From: Litorivicinus lipolyticus
Lineage (GTDB): Bacteria > Pseudomonadota > Gammaproteobacteria > Pseudomonadales > Litorivicinaceae
Reading direction: 5' to 3'
DNA: 64,000 bases
NCBI RefSeq assembly: GCF_009650135.1
Contig: NZ_CP045871.1
Location: 806,001-870,000 of the forward strand
Shown: positions 10,219-20,687 of the stretch, piece after piece
Layout of the letters: each line of letters opens with the position of its first letter
Numbering within the stretch: the first letter of the stretch is position 1
The notes under the pieces: model-generated
The model's input: the letters and a program-made list of their open reading frames with translations, nothing else
What the model was told of the DNA's origin: nothing
The model's database searches: none
Program-made: the position numbers and the translations under genes

Positions 10219-12237
10219 CTAGCTGACGCGTGTGCCCGGTTTGACTTGGCTGTCGACGTCGAGCAAAAACACCTGGTCGCCTTCGCCGGCGGCCAACACC
10301 ATGCCCTCGGACAGTCCAAATTTCATTTGGCGTGGCTTCAGGTTGGCCAGCAATACGCACAACCGGCCGTTCAGGTCAGCCGGCGCATAGTGCGCACGAA
10401 TGCCACTGAATACCGTGCGCGGGGTGCCGCTGCCATCGTCCAGTGTCAGCTTCAACAGTTTCTTGGCGCCGTCGACCTGTTCGGCCAAATCAATTCGCGC
10501 CACGCGCATGTCGATTTTGGCAAAGTCATCAATAGTGCACTCGGCGCTGAGGGGCGCGGTGGCCGGCTTTTCAGCCGCGACGGCTTCCACCGGCGGTTTA
10601 CCGGCTTCGAGCATGGCGTTGACCTGGTCCATCTCGACGCGCTGCAGCAGCGGTTTGAACTTGCTGATTTGATGGTCGTGTAGCGCGTGCTCGGCGTCGC
10701 TCCAGCGAAAGCCGTCGACTTTCAGGAACTCGGCCGAACGGGCGGCCAGCCCCGGTGCGATCGGTTGCAGGTAAATCATCAACCAGCGGAAGTAATTCAA
10801 CGCAGTCGCACAGGTCGCTTGCAGCCGTGCGTCCTGACCGTCCTGCTTAGCGATGACCCAGGGTTGAACCTCGGCAATCCAGGCATTAGCGGCATCGGCC
10901 AGGGCCATAATTTCGCGCACGGCGGCACTAAATTCACGCTGTTCGTAGAGCTCGGCAATGCGTGACTGGGCGGCGATGAACCGCGCTGATAGTTCAGGGT
11001 TGGCATCGACGCTGCCCAGTTGGCCGTCAAAGCGCTTGGCGATGAAGCCGGCGCTGCGGCTGGCGATGTTGACCACCTTGCCGACCAGATCGCTGTTTAC
11101 TTTTTGCACGAAGTCTTCGAGGTTGAGGTCAGTATCCTCGACGCGGCTGTTGAGCTTGGAGGCGTAGTAATAACGCAGGCATTCAGGGTTCAGGTGCTGC
11201 AAAAAGGTCGAGGCTTGAATGAAAGTGCCGCGGCTTTTCGACATTTTGGCGCCGTTAACCGTGACAAAGCCGTGCACGTTGACCGCCGTCGGTGTGCGCA
11301 AACCGGCTTTATCGAGCATAGCCGGCCAAAACAAGCAGTGGAAATTGACGATGTCCTTGCCAATGAAGTGATACACCTCGGCGTCGGAATCGGCCTTCCA
11401 GTAGGCGTCGAAGTCCATGCCGGTGCTGTCGCAGTAGGCTTTGAAACTGGCCAAATAGCCAATCGGCGCATCCAGCCATACATAAAAGTACTTGCCCGGC
11501 GCATCGGGGATCTCGAAACCGAAATACGGTGCGTCGCGGCTGATGTCCCAAGGCATCAGACCGGAATCCAACCACTCGGCCAGCTTGTTTGAAATTTGCG
11601 GTTGCAGGCGTCCGGAGGTGGTCCAGTCTTTTAAGAAGTCTTGAAATTGCGGCAGGTCGAAAAACAGGTGCTCACTGTCGCGCAATTCCGGCACGCTGCC
11701 GGATAGGGTCGAAACCGGGTTGATCAAGTCATAGGCTTCATAGGTCGCCGAGCACACTTCGCAGTTGTCGCCGTACTGGTCCGCCGCCTTGCATTTGGGG
11801 CACTCGCCTTTGACGTAGCGATCCGCCAGAAACAGGCCTTTTTCGGTGTCGAATAGCTGCTGGATCACGGTGCGCTTAATTGCGCCGCCGTCACGGCAGC
11901 GCTCGTAGATCATTTCGCTCAAGACTCGGTTTTCTTCGCTGTGGGTCGAGTGGAAGTGATCGAAATCAACGCCAAACGCGGCGAAATCTCGCTCGTGCTC
12001 GGCTTTGACCTGTTCGATCAAGGCTTCCGGCGTGACGCCCTCACTTTGGGCTTTCAACATAATCGCAGTGCCGTGGGCGTCGGATGCGCACACGTAGGTG
12101 CACTGGTGGCCTCGACTTTTTTGGAATCGAACCCAGATATCAGTCTGGATGTATTCCAGCAGGTGGCCAAGGTGAATCTGCCCGTTGGCATAGGGCAGGG
12201 CACTGGTCACCAAAATGTCGCGACGCGGCGTGGGCAT
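10219..12237 (-). CDS. metG: Methionyl-tRNA synthetase
   Basis: Charges tRNA-Met. Class I signatures are HLGH (residues 22-25) and KMSKS in [12 protein letters not shown]. The zinc-binding knuckles are in [19 protein letters not shown]. The C-terminal domain ([20 protein letters not shown] onward) is the Trbp111-like tRNA-binding dimerisation domain. The start at 12237 ([19 protein letters not shown]) is supported by AAGGA upstream and yields 672 residues, close to the 677 of E. coli. Divergent from mrp with a 98-base shared promoter region. Confidence 0.97.
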   Translation of the reverse strand: MPTPRRDILVTSALPYANGQIHLGHLLEYIQTDIWVRFQKSRGHQCTYVCASDAHGTAIMLKAQSEGVTPEALIEQVKAEHERDFAAFGVDFDHFHSTHSEENRVLSEMIYERCRDGGAIKRTVIQQLFDTEKGLFLADRYVKGECPKCKAADQYGDNCEVCSATYEAYDLINPVSTLSGSVPELRDSEHLFFDLPQFQDFLKDWTTSGRLQPQISNKLAEWLDSGLMPWDISRDAPYFGFEIPDAPGKYFYVWLDAPIGYLASFKAYCDSTGMDFDAYWKADSDAEVYHFIGKDIVNFHCLFWPAMLDKAGLRTPTAVNVHGFVTVNGAKMSKSRGTFIQASTFLQHLNPECLRYYYASKLNSRVEDTDLNLEDFVQKVNSDLVGKVVNIASRSAGFIAKRFDGQLGSVDANPELSARFIAAQSRIAELYEQREFSAAVREIMALADAANAWIAEVQPWVIAKQDGQDARLQATCATALNYFRWLMIYLQPIAPGLAARSAEFLKVDGFRWSDAEHALHDHQISKFKPLLQRVEMDQVNAMLEAGKPPVEAVAAEKPATAPLSAECTIDDFAKIDMRVARIDLAEQVDGAKKLLKLTLDDGSGTPRTVFSGIRAHYAPADLNGRLCVLLANLKPRQMKFGLSEGMVLAAGEGDQVFLLDVDSQVKPGTRVS

Positions 12238-12335
12238 GAGAGAATCCTTTACTGAATTGTCCGGCGAAATTGACCCGCCTGACTGCATTGAACAAGGCGG
12301 GCATGATAGTATGCGGCGCCACCGGGAGCAAAGGC

Positions 12336-13424
12336 ATGACACACGACATCCAAGGCGCAGTGCTGAAAATACTGGCCGATTTTAACGATCCGTACCTGGA
12401 TACTCCTTTAAGTGAGTATTTTGACGGGGCCGACATCGCCGACGCCACCTTGACGGTGCGCCTGACGTTTCCCTACGCCATGGGCGGATTGGTTAGGAAA
12501 CTCGCGTCCAACGTCGAGCCTTTGTTGGCCAAGTTGCCTGGAGCCAGTAAGGCCCGGTTGCGTGTCCGTCATCAGTTCGCAATGCCTCAGCGCGCCGAAG
12601 GCAAAGCCGCGGTGCCCGGGGTTAAGCACGTGGTCGCGGTGGCCAGCGGCAAAGGCGGTGTCGGTAAAAGCACCACCTGCGCCAATTTGGCCTTGGCGAT
12701 GGCCGCCGAAGGTGCCCGCGTCGGGGTCATGGACGCGGACATTTACGGCCCCAGTCAGCCGATGATGTTGGGGGTGCCGGACGGCACGCGCCCGGGCACC
12801 ACCGATGGCAAACACTTCGATCCGGTAATTGCCCAGGGCCTGCAACTGAATTCCATGGGCTTGCTGTCGAATGCCAATACGCCAGTGGCGTGGCGCGGAC
12901 CGATGGTGGCCGGTGCCGTCCAGCAGTTGCTGACCCAGACCCGCTGGGATGACTTGGATGTGTTGTTCGTCGACATGCCGCCGGGTACCGGTGATGCCCA
13001 GCTGACGCTGTCCCAGCAAGCACCCTTGTCCGGCAGTGTGATTGTCACCACGCCCCAGGACATCGCCTTGTTGGATGCGCGCAAGGGCATCGAAATGTTC
13101 CGCCAGGTCAACGTGCCGGTGCTGGGTGTGGTCGAGAACATGTCGGTCCATATCTGCTCTAAATGCGGCCACTCCGAAGCCCTATTTGGCGCCGGCGGTG
13201 GTGAGTCCATTGCCGACGAATACCAAACCGAGTTGCTGGGCCAGATGCCGTTGGCATTGGCCATTCGCGAGCGCGCCGACGGCGGCAGCCCAACCGTGGT
13301 TAGCGAGCCGGACGGCGAACACGCAAAACTTTACCGAGACATGGCCCGGCGCGTCGGATCGATGCTGGCCGCAGCCACCCAAGGCGGCCCCAAAGGCCCC
13401 GTATTCAGTGTAACGGACGACTAA
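12336..13424 (+). CDS. apbC: Mrp/ApbC iron-sulfur cluster carrier ATPase
   Basis: A P-loop NTPase that carries and delivers Fe-S clusters. The N-terminal MIP18-like (DUF59) domain covers about residues 1-85. The deviant Walker [10 protein letters not shown] is at about 105-113, and the CSKC cluster-binding motif is near residue 270. The ATG at 12336 follows GGGAG at good spacing and gives 362 residues, near the usual 369. Divergent from metG, as in many gammaproteobacteria, and followed 2 nt later by dcd. Confidence 0.95.
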   Translation: MTHDIQGAVLKILADFNDPYLDTPLSEYFDGADIADATLTVRLTFPYAMGGLVRKLASNVEPLLAKLPGASKARLRVRHQFAMPQRAEGKAAVPGVKHVVAVASGKGGVGKSTTCANLALAMAAEGARVGVMDADIYGPSQPMMLGVPDGTRPGTTDGKHFDPVIAQGLQLNSMGLLSNANTPVAWRGPMVAGAVQQLLTQTRWDDLDVLFVDMPPGTGDAQLTLSQQAPLSGSVIVTTPQDIALLDARKGIEMFRQVNVPVLGVVENMSVHICSKCGHSEALFGAGGGESIADEYQTELLGQMPLALAIRERADGGSPTVVSEPDGEHAKLYRDMARRVGSMLAAATQGGPKGPVFSVTDD

Positions 13425-13426
13425 TT

Positions 13427-13989
<563 letters not shown>

Positions 13990-13993
<4 letters not shown>

Positions 13994-14433
13994 GTGACGC
14001 ACTGTACGGTGACGATGCGCGCGTGCTGGAATTGCTGCGCGCGCCGCAACACATCGGCGTGTTGGGGGTGTCGCGTAAACCGCACCGCGCCAGCTACCGG
14101 GTCACCGAGGTGCTGATCGCCGCGGGTTACCGCGTGTCGCTAATCAACCCGTCCCTGGCGGGCCAGTCACTGTTTGATCGGCCGGTGTATGCGACATTGG
14201 CCGACGCCACGGCAGCCGAGGGTGTGCTGGATTGGGTCGACGTGTTTCGCGCGCCCGAGCACCTGGCAGCGATTTTGGACGATGCGATTGCCTGTGGCGC
14301 CCGTGGCCTGTGGGGGCAATTGGAGGTTAAAGACCCGATCGTTGCTCAACGCGCACTGGATCAAGGGCTCAAGGTCGTGATGGACCGCTGTCCCGCCATC
14401 GAATTACCGCGCCTACGCGCACACTTAACCTAG
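13990..14433 (+). CDS. CoA-binding (Rossmann) domain protein, YccU-like
   Basis: A 147-residue single-domain protein of the CoA_binding_2 family. The nucleotide-binding strand-loop [17 protein letters not shown] is at the N-terminus, followed by [21 protein letters not shown] and the closing [12 protein letters not shown]. Members resemble the CoA-binding domain of succinyl-CoA synthetase; physiological role is unknown. It starts with GTG inside the dcd stop (GTGA), so it is co-translated with dcd. folD follows after 8 bases. Confidence 0.88.
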
Positions 14434-14441
14434 GAAACCGA

Positions 14442-15296
14442 ATGACCGCCCACCGTATTGATGGCAAAGCCTTTGCCGCCAAACTTCGCTCGACATTGAC
14501 CACCCAAGTTGCGGACTTTAAGTCCGCCCATGACTGTGTTCCTGGGCTTGCGGTGGTATTGGTGGGCGAAGACCCCGCCAGCCAGGTCTATGTCGGTAGC
14601 AAGATTAAGCAAACCCAAGAAGTCGGTATGCGCTCGATCGAGCACCGCTTGGCGGACGACACCGATCAGGCGACCTTGGAAACGCTGATTGATGCCTTGA
14701 ATGCCGATGACAGCATCGACGGTATTTTGGTCCAGCTGCCGTTGCCGGCGGGATTGGACAGCAGCGCGATTTTGGACCGCATTGACCCCGCCAAAGACGT
14801 CGACGGTTTCCACCCGGTCAATGTCGGCGCGTTGTGGACCGGCGCTGACGCATTGGTGCCTTGCACGCCCTTGGGTTGCAGCCTGATGGTCGCGGACACT
14901 TTGGGCGATGACTTGAGTGGTCTGCATGCCGTGGTGGTGGGTCGCTCGAACATTGTCGGCAAGCCGATCAGCGCGTTGCTGCAAAAAATGAATGCCACCG
15001 TGACCATGGCCCATTCGCGCACCGCGGACATTGCCGCGCTATGCCGTGACGCCGACATTGTGGTGGCGGCGGTCGGCCGGCCTGGATTTGTTAAAGCGGA
15101 TTGGATTAAACCCGGCGCTACCGTGATCGACGTCGGCATTAATCGCCTGGATACCGGCAAGCTGGTCGGTGATGTCGACGCTGGCGCCTTTGAGGTGGCC
15201 GGTGCGATGACTCCGGTGCCCGGCGGCGTCGGCCCCATGACCATTGCGTGCTTGCTGACCAATACACTGCGGGCGGCGGTGCTGCGCCGCGCCTGA
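14442..15296 (+). CDS. folD: Methylene-THF dehydrogenase / methenyl-THF cyclohydrolase
   Basis: Bifunctional enzyme interconverting methylene-, methenyl- and 10-formyl-tetrahydrofolate with NADP. Family motifs are [15 protein letters not shown] (catalytic Lys), [14 protein letters not shown], the [15 protein letters not shown] loop and [15 protein letters not shown] at the C-terminus. 284 residues, usual size. Its stop TGA overlaps the btuC start ATG (TGATG), so it is translationally linked to B12 transport genes. Confidence 0.97.
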   Translation: MTAHRIDGKAFAAKLRSTLTTQVADFKSAHDCVPGLAVVLVGEDPASQVYVGSKIKQTQEVGMRSIEHRLADDTDQATLETLIDALNADDSIDGILVQLPLPAGLDSSAILDRIDPAKDVDGFHPVNVGALWTGADALVPCTPLGCSLMVADTLGDDLSGLHAVVVGRSNIVGKPISALLQKMNATVTMAHSRTADIAALCRDADIVVAAVGRPGFVKADWIKPGATVIDVGINRLDTGKLVGDVDAGAFEVAGAMTPVPGGVGPMTIACLLTNTLRAAVLRRA

Positions 15297-16228
15297 TGGG
15301 GTACTCCAGCCGACTGGCAATTGTCGCGGCGGTCGGCCTGATGGGGTTGGCCGCGTCACTCAGTGGGTTGGCGTGGCCGACCGGGGCGTTGGATTGGCAA
15401 ATCATTGAACACCTGCGTTGGCCGCGTGTGGTCGCCGCCGCCTTGGTCGGCAGCGTACTGGCGGTCTGTGGCCTGCTACTGCAAATTCTGACTCGAAACC
15501 CGCTCGCCGAGCCGTATATTTTGGGCCTGTCAGGCGGCGCGTCGGTGGCGGTGATGGCCGGCGCTGTCGCCGGCATCAGCCCACTGTTTCGCTCGCCCTT
15601 GGCGGTGGCCGGGGCGCTGACGGCGACCCTAATTCTGTTTGCGCTGACCCGTGGCGGCCGTGCCGACCCGGTCCGGCTTTTGCTGACCGGTGTGCTGATC
15701 AGCGCCGCCTGTGGTGCGCTCGGTAGTTTGTTGTTAACCCTGAGTGACCCGTTGCAATCGCAGACCGCGTTGGTCTGGTTGATGGGCGACTTTGGCTCGG
15801 CCGGGTTGTCGCTGTGGTGGGCACTGCCCTGGGTCGTGTTGGTGGTGCTGCTGGCGCGTGCGGGCCGGGTCATGGATCTGATGGCCCGTGGCCAAGACAT
15901 CGCCCAGGTGCTGGGTATGCCGGTGCAAAAAATCCAAGTGGCGGCGCTGGCGCTGGTTAGTGTGTTGACCGCGTTGTGCGTGGCGGTGGCCGGCCCGATT
16001 GGGTTTGTCGGCTTGGTCGTGCCCCACGTTATGCGGCTGTGGCACGGCGGTGCGCACCGGCGATTGCTGCCGCTGTGTGCGGCCGGTGGCGCGGCCTTGT
16101 TGATTTGGGCGGATTGGTTAGGCCAGGTCTTGGTTCGGCCGATTCAATTGCCCGCGGGCGTGATCATGGCGTTGATCGGTGTGCCCTTGTTATTGGTTTT
16201 GCTGCGGGGCGTGCATGTTAAGCGTTGA
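15296..16228 (+). CDS. btuC: FecCD-family ABC permease, probable vitamin B12 permease
   Basis: Inner-membrane permease of a siderophore/cobalamin type importer. About 8-10 hydrophobic helices are seen; family motifs include RWPRVVAAALVGS, NPLAEPYILGLSGGAS, and GPIGFVGLVVPHVMR. 310 residues from the ATG at 15296, slightly short for the family but complete. The substrate is inferred from context: a btuD-like ATPase overlaps it, and btuB with a cobalamin riboswitch and a BtuF-like binding protein are next door. Iron-siderophore uptake is the alternative. Confidence 0.85.
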   Translation: MGYSSRLAIVAAVGLMGLAASLSGLAWPTGALDWQIIEHLRWPRVVAAALVGSVLAVCGLLLQILTRNPLAEPYILGLSGGASVAVMAGAVAGISPLFRSPLAVAGALTATLILFALTRGGRADPVRLLLTGVLISAACGALGSLLLTLSDPLQSQTALVWLMGDFGSAGLSLWWALPWVVLVVLLARAGRVMDLMARGQDIAQVLGMPVQKIQVAALALVSVLTALCVAVAGPIGFVGLVVPHVMRLWHGGAHRRLLPLCAAGGAALLIWADWLGQVLVRPIQLPAGVIMALIGVPLLLVLLRGVHVKR

Positions 16229-16949
16229 TGCCCTGCGGACCTCGTTTGACGGTCAGGCCAACGTGATCGATTTTCAGTTGGCGCCGGGCCAGGTGCTGGT
16301 GGTGTTGGGCCCGAATGGGGCCGGCAAAAGCTGGTTGATGCGGACCCTGGCCGGGCTGAATCCGGTGATGGCCGGGGCGGTGCGTTGGCATGAACGATCG
16401 TTGGCGGACTGTACTGACAGCGCCCGAATTCGAGCCTTTTTGAGCCAAGAAGAAGCCCGTGTGTTCCCCATGACCGTGTTTGAACAGGTCCTGTCCGCGC
16501 GCGCGCCGTGGCTGCAATGGCACCAAAGCCACAGCGTCCAAGACGAACAAAAGGCGCGTGAGTCACTGGTCAAGGTCGACATGTTAGCGTTTGCCGATCG
16601 GATGGTCGATTCATTGTCCGGCGGCGAATGGCAGCGTGTGCGTTTGGCCGGTTTATTGGCCCAGGACACGCCGCTTTGGCTGCTGGATGAGCCGACTGAA
16701 CACCTGGATCCCAAGCACATTTGGGACACGGTCCCCGGTTTGGTGCGGGCACATTGCCGGGCATCGGGTTCGGTGGTGTTGGTTGGGCATGATCCGGATT
16801 GGGCGGCACGATTGGCCGATCAGGTGGTGTTCGTCAGCCGCGATGGCTGGGAAGTGGGCTCGGCCAGCGCAATGCTGACCGAGCCTAAGTTAAGCGCCCT
16901 GTACGGCCATCGTTTTGTCGATCACGATGGCCGCTGGGTGGCGGGTTAG
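16215..16949 (+). CDS. btuD: ABC transporter ATPase, probable vitamin B12 import
   Basis: Drives the permease encoded just upstream. Walker A LGPNGAGKS, signature LSGGEWQRVRLAGLL, Walker B LWLLDEPTEHLD and the H-loop VVLVGHDPDW are all present. The start at 16215 lies inside the end of btuC (14-nt overlap). 244 residues. The 3' end overlaps the convergent btuB by 4 nt. Assignment to B12 rests on context and on resemblance to BtuD. Confidence 0.86.
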   Translation: MLSVDALRTSFDGQANVIDFQLAPGQVLVVLGPNGAGKSWLMRTLAGLNPVMAGAVRWHERSLADCTDSARIRAFLSQEEARVFPMTVFEQVLSARAPWLQWHQSHSVQDEQKARESLVKVDMLAFADRMVDSLSGGEWQRVRLAGLLAQDTPLWLLDEPTEHLDPKHIWDTVPGLVRAHCRASGSVVLVGHDPDWAARLADQVVFVSRDGWEVGSASAMLTEPKLSALYGHRFVDHDGRWVAG

Positions 16950-18730
16950 AAGCGTACTTTTGCCGCCAATGTGGTAGCTCGGCGGGGAGCATTGAAGCTG
17001 TTGTCGTAGAGGTATTCACGGTCGAATGCATTGGTAATCGACAGTGAAATATCGACATCTGACGTTATCGGTTTGGATGCACTGAAGTCGGCGACGGTAA
17101 ACGTATCCACTTTAGAGTAAGCCTGGGTTCTCTTAGACTCGTGGCGGAGTGAGCCGTTTAGCGACAGGTCTTGCAAGCTAAACTGAGTCTGCGCGAGCAC
17201 GGTATATTCTGGGAAAAATGTTTTGGCGGTATTGTTTTCCGTTCGGACACTTCGAGTCACCGATAGTCGATTTGTTGCGAAATCGCCTCTGTGCGTCAGG
17301 TCCGCATTGAACCCGTATATCTCAGTCGTGCCGTCCACGTTTGTGGCGGCAGCGCCCGAATAAGTTACTCCTCCGAATGTGGAGCCTGTGTAGCCGCTGG
17401 ATATGGCGTTATTTAGACGTGACCCTCGTAACGAAAATCGGGCTTGGAAGTTTCCGTTATCTATCTTCACTCCAGCTTCTAGGTCTTTACCTTTTTCGGG
17501 CGAAAGATCCGCGGCTGCGGGAATGTCGACCGCGTCTAGTAAGTCCGAATCTGCGTTCCCGTCATATCCGTAAACGTCGACTGCGGTCGGGGCCCGGAAC
17601 GAGTTACCAAAATTGATGAACGGACTGAACCGTCCATCACGGCGCGAGATTGACACCGTGCCAACTTGGTATTGCCCCCATGAATTGCTGGTGACAGCGC
17701 GCCCGGCCACATGGATATTTACCGCGTCAGTTTGAAACAACGATTCACCAAACAGCGCGCTGGTCCTCGACGTTTTGTCGTTGGACAAGGTGGAGTCTTT
17801 CGTATCTTCGAATAAAACGTTGACGCCAATTATTTGATTCGCTGCGACGTTATACACGGCTTCGGTTTGGTGTTGCTTTAGTCGGTACGTCTGGCTGTTG
17901 TTGTCGACTGCTTTTTTAAGCGAGGACGAAAATGAGTGAGTTGCACGCCAAGCGCTGGTATCAAAACTTGCTGATACGACAGTGTTTTTAAATTCGTTTT
18001 CGCCATCGTCATATTCGGTCTCGCCCTGATTGGCTGATAAACCTAATTGTAGGTATCCGCTATCGAACGCCGTGCCAAGTTTCATCACGGCGCCGCGGTC
18101 CTTGTAGCCGTCGGCATCACCATTACCGGTAGTCTTTACATCGAAGCCATCAGATCTTTCGCCCGATATTGAGACAAACAAAGTGTCACCCGACTCTTTG
18201 ACCGAAGATTTGAACAGCCGGGCGCTTTGGGTGCCAAATGACCCAAGGCTCATGCTTAATTCAGTTGTCGTACTCGTGGCGTCAAGTGTCTTTATCAAGA
18301 CGACTCCACCGACAGCGCCAGAGCCGAACTGCGCGGAGGCGTTGCCTCGAATGACTTCGATTGATTCAACGTTACTTAGATTAAACACGGCCATATCGGG
18401 GTAGCCATTGCGGCCATCAGTTTGAGGCACGCCATCAACCATCACCAAGATCTGTTTTTGGTGTGCGCCGTTGAATCGGATGTCACCTTTGTTATTGCGT
18501 GAGCTGGGCAGGGCGAAGCTTAGGCCGGGTACCAGTAATAGCGCCTGTTGAAGCGATGTTGCACCGGCTTTCTCAAACTTCTCACGCGTTATAACGTCGA
18601 TAGATTGTGCGGTTTGACGGTCATTGAGCCCTAGTCGGCTTGATTCATAGGTAATAACAATCGGATCAATTTCAGCGAATACAGGCGTACTCGCCGCGAC
18701 CAAGGCGGCCGCAATCAGGGAGTGGTTCAT
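16946..18730 (-). CDS. btuB: TonB-dependent vitamin B12 receptor
   Basis: Outer-membrane beta-barrel importing cobalamin with TonB-ExbBD energy. A signal peptide covers about residues 1-19 (MNHSLIAAALVAASTPVFA). A TonB-box-like DPIVITYE follows, then a plug domain with LLLVPGLSF and IEVIRGNASAQFGSGAVGG, and a barrel ending in Phe (AAKVRF). 594 residues. The start at 18730 is preceded by GGAG. Function as a B12 receptor is well supported by the cobalamin riboswitch upstream and the btuCDF genes. Base composition and codon use are visibly more AT-rich than in neighbours. Confidence 0.92.
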   Translation of the reverse strand: MNHSLIAAALVAASTPVFAEIDPIVITYESSRLGLNDRQTAQSIDVITREKFEKAGATSLQQALLLVPGLSFALPSSRNNKGDIRFNGAHQKQILVMVDGVPQTDGRNGYPDMAVFNLSNVESIEVIRGNASAQFGSGAVGGVVLIKTLDATSTTTELSMSLGSFGTQSARLFKSSVKESGDTLFVSISGERSDGFDVKTTGNGDADGYKDRGAVMKLGTAFDSGYLQLGLSANQGETEYDDGENEFKNTVVSASFDTSAWRATHSFSSSLKKAVDNNSQTYRLKQHQTEAVYNVAANQIIGVNVLFEDTKDSTLSNDKTSRTSALFGESLFQTDAVNIHVAGRAVTSNSWGQYQVGTVSISRRDGRFSPFINFGNSFRAPTAVDVYGYDGNADSDLLDAVDIPAAADLSPEKGKDLEAGVKIDNGNFQARFSLRGSRLNNAISSGYTGSTFGGVTYSGAAATNVDGTTEIYGFNADLTHRGDFATNRLSVTRSVRTENNTAKTFFPEYTVLAQTQFSLQDLSLNGSLRHESKRTQAYSKVDTFTVADFSASKPITSDVDISLSITNAFDREYLYDNSFNAPRRATTLAAKVRF

Positions 18731-18780
18731 ATGTGAACTCCATGGCCCATGCCGCCCGCAAGGGTGAGTAAGTGTCGAGG

Positions 18781-18965
18781 GGGGTAGGTCTCCGGGCTGG
18801 TTCACGATCCGATCCGACGGTTTCCCTGGCGCCTTCCCACCTTGCGGCAGTGGCCTAGCCAGTTCTGCGATATCAATTCTTTGCTGTGAACTTACCGTTG
18901 CGGGGGCAGCCTCGGACTTTAACCGAGTTCCCTGTTACACCGACGCCAGTCGGTCACCACACTCG
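18781..18965 (-). promoter_or_regulatory. Cobalamin (B12) riboswitch upstream of btuB
   Basis: Read on the minus strand, the leader holds the aptamer core GCCCCCGCAAC (18907-18897), the preceding paired region around GGGAACTCGGTT-AAAGTCCGAGGCTG, and downstream the B12 box AGCCCGGAGACCTACC (18798-18783). This order and these boxes define the adenosyl/aquocobalamin riboswitch class. It lies 50-235 bases upstream of the btuB start and should repress expression when B12 is abundant. Outer limits are approximate. Confidence 0.93.
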
Positions 18966-18996
18966 CCGCGCAGTCTAGGGAAGACGCGCGCTTAAA

Positions 18997-19803
18997 TCAA
19001 AGGGCTTTGCGGGCTTTGCGGGCGTTGTCGACGGCGTCGCATAGGGCTTGTATGCCGCTAACCAGACCTGGACCGGGCTTGGACAAGGCATCCCCGGACG
19101 GCTGGAACCACTGATCACGCGCGATCGCCGGGATGTTGTGCCAACTCTCAAAGCGTCGGTACTGGGCGCGATCCGACGCAATTAACAGCTGTGCCCCCGA
19201 CCCGATCAGGGATTCGGGTGCGACTGTGGCGGCGGCCAGCGGCAAATCGCTGTAGGGGCTGACGGCCCCGCACAGGCGCAGCGCGTCCGCTTGGTATCCG
19301 CGACCGCCAACGACCATCAGTGGCTGATCCCACACTAACCAAACGGCAGTGACCGGCGTGCGGTCTTGGTAGCGCTCGCCAATCGCTTTCAAAGCTTGGC
19401 CAAACTGAGCGGCGTGCTTTGGGGGGGCGGACACTAATTCGCCCAGTTCGACCAATCCGGCGGCAATTTGGTCCAGGGTTTGGGTTTGGCTGACCCATAG
19501 CTGAATCCCGAAGGCGTCAAGTTTGGCGGCCAAATCAGGCGGTGTAGAATCTTCCCAGGCCAACACGTGTGTCGGGTTCAGGCCCACAATCGCTTCGATA
19601 TTGATGCGCTGATAGTCGCCGACAATGGGCAATCCGGCGTCGCTGGCTTGATCCGTGGCAACCAGCCAATCGCCGCGCCCGAGGGCTTTAACGCTCTCGG
19701 TCAGGGCTGGGGTCAGGGTGATCAGGCGTAGTTCTTGGGCCTGGATGGACGCGCTAAGCGTCAGCAGCAGTGCGGTTTTTAACGCTGTGAATAACCTTGT
19801 CAT
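18997..19803 (-). CDS. btuF: Periplasmic cobalamin-binding protein
   Basis: Helical-backbone substrate-binding protein (class III) for B12 import. A signal peptide is evident in MTRLFTALKTALLLTLSASIQAQ. The mature part has ITLTPALTESVKALG, VGDYQRINIEAIVGLNPTHVLAW and GPGLVSGIQALCDAV, all typical of BtuF-like proteins. 268 residues from ATG 19803. This start overlaps the preceding 92-residue gene by 50 nt; longer in-frame starts would spoil the signal peptide. It lies upstream of the btuB riboswitch on the same strand. Confidence 0.87.
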   Translation of the reverse strand: MTRLFTALKTALLLTLSASIQAQELRLITLTPALTESVKALGRGDWLVATDQASDAGLPIVGDYQRINIEAIVGLNPTHVLAWEDSTPPDLAAKLDAFGIQLWVSQTQTLDQIAAGLVELGELVSAPPKHAAQFGQALKAIGERYQDRTPVTAVWLVWDQPLMVVGGRGYQADALRLCGAVSPYSDLPLAAATVAPESLIGSGAQLLIASDRAQYRRFESWHNIPAIARDQWFQPSGDALSKPGPGLVSGIQALCDAVDNARKARKAL

Positions 19804-20032
19804 ACTCGAAGTAAACGCGGAATTGGGGGTATTGCCAAGTAGTAATGGGCGGATCGCCGACGCCGGCGCGTATCGACTGCGGTTGGCCAAAGGCTTTGGC
19901 AACGTTGGACATGCTGGCGCCGCGTGTGGGGGTCGACAGTGCGGGGTTGCCTTGATTGCCCAAGGGCACCGTCAAGGTCTCGGCAATGGTCAATGGGGTG
20001 GCCAGGGCCAGAGCCAATAAAAGGTGTCGCAT
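19754..20032 (-). CDS. Conserved small exported protein of unknown function
   Basis: A 92-residue protein with a signal peptide (MRHLLLALALATPLTIA). The mature part has a conserved pattern: TRGASMSNVAKAFGQPQ, then PPITTWQYPQFRVYFEYDKVIHSV. I recognise this as a family common beside PilZ genes in gammaproteobacteria, but I know no function. The two halves suggest a small periplasmic beta domain. It lies 8 nt after the PilZ gene and overlaps btuF by 50 nt, so the three form one minus-strand operon. Confidence 0.75.
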   Translation of the reverse strand: MRHLLLALALATPLTIAETLTVPLGNQGNPALSTPTRGASMSNVAKAFGQPQSIRAGVGDPPITTWQYPQFRVYFEYDKVIHSVKNRTAADA

Positions 20033-20040
20033 GTGATGCC

Positions 20041-20601
20041 TCAGGTGATCGCCAATGCGCGTTGGCGGGTTTCGCTTTTCATCAGGTGGCGCGTGATAAC
20101 GGCGCGGTCGGCGTCATCCATGTTCAAAAATTCGCAGCTCACCAAAAAATGGCCGTCGCGTTCGCGTACCGAAATCACCTGACTCTTTAAGAGTAGTCCA
20201 GCCCGTTCAGGTAGCAACAGCATGCGAATCGCCAGGTAGTCGCCCGCGGCCACCAGGTTGCGAGCGATAAACGAGACGCCGCCGGCGCTGAGTGAAACAT
20301 CTTGTTCGTCGTCGGGCAGCGGCTCATCGTCTTGGTCGATGGCGGCTTCGGCGATTAAGTTGAGTTTGCGCTCCATTAACCGCAGGCAACGCACCAGTTG
20401 TGGTTCGCGTTGGGCGATCGCACTAAGCAATGATTGGGTTTCGCCACTGAGGGCCTCCAATTCGCTAAGCAGTCTAAATCGGCGGGTGCCCGAATCTTCC
20501 AGCGATGCCGTGGGGTCCAACGCACGTGCGCGTTCCAGCGGCTTGATTTCAATGGCGACTCGGTCTTTCAGTCGGAAGTAGTTTCTGCGTTCTCGGCTCA
20601 T
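20041..20601 (-). CDS. PilZ-domain c-di-GMP-binding protein
   Basis: The N-terminus has RRNYFRL, an RxxxR motif that binds cyclic di-GMP, and the partner DVSLSAGG (D-x-S-x-x-G) lies near residue 105. Between them is a long helical insert (about residues 30-95). 186 residues from the ATG at 20601. It should act as a cytosolic c-di-GMP receptor; the partner is unknown. It is divergent from the lol genes; a PilZ gene at this site also occurs in Pseudomonas (PA2989, from memory). Confidence 0.85.
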   Translation of the reverse strand: MSRERRNYFRLKDRVAIEIKPLERARALDPTASLEDSGTRRFRLLSELEALSGETQSLLSAIAQREPQLVRCLRLMERKLNLIAEAAIDQDDEPLPDDEQDVSLSAGGVSFIARNLVAAGDYLAIRMLLLPERAGLLLKSQVISVRERDGHFLVSCEFLNMDDADRAVITRHLMKSETRQRALAIT

Positions 20602-20687
20602 AGCCAAAACATAGCAGTCGCGCCGCCGGTTGCATGGTCCCAAGGTCTGCCCTTGGGGTTCGCGGGTGGCTGTGGTTGAATGCGCGC

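Noticed and set aside
12238..12335. Promoter-like TTGAAC...TATGCG in the metG/apbC gap
   Set aside because: Spacing is 16 and the -10 is poor; the evidence is too weak to list as a promoter.
12408..13172. 254-codon minus-strand frame opposite apbC
   Set aside because: Antisense to a well-conserved ATPase; His/Gln/Arg-rich composition with no domain.
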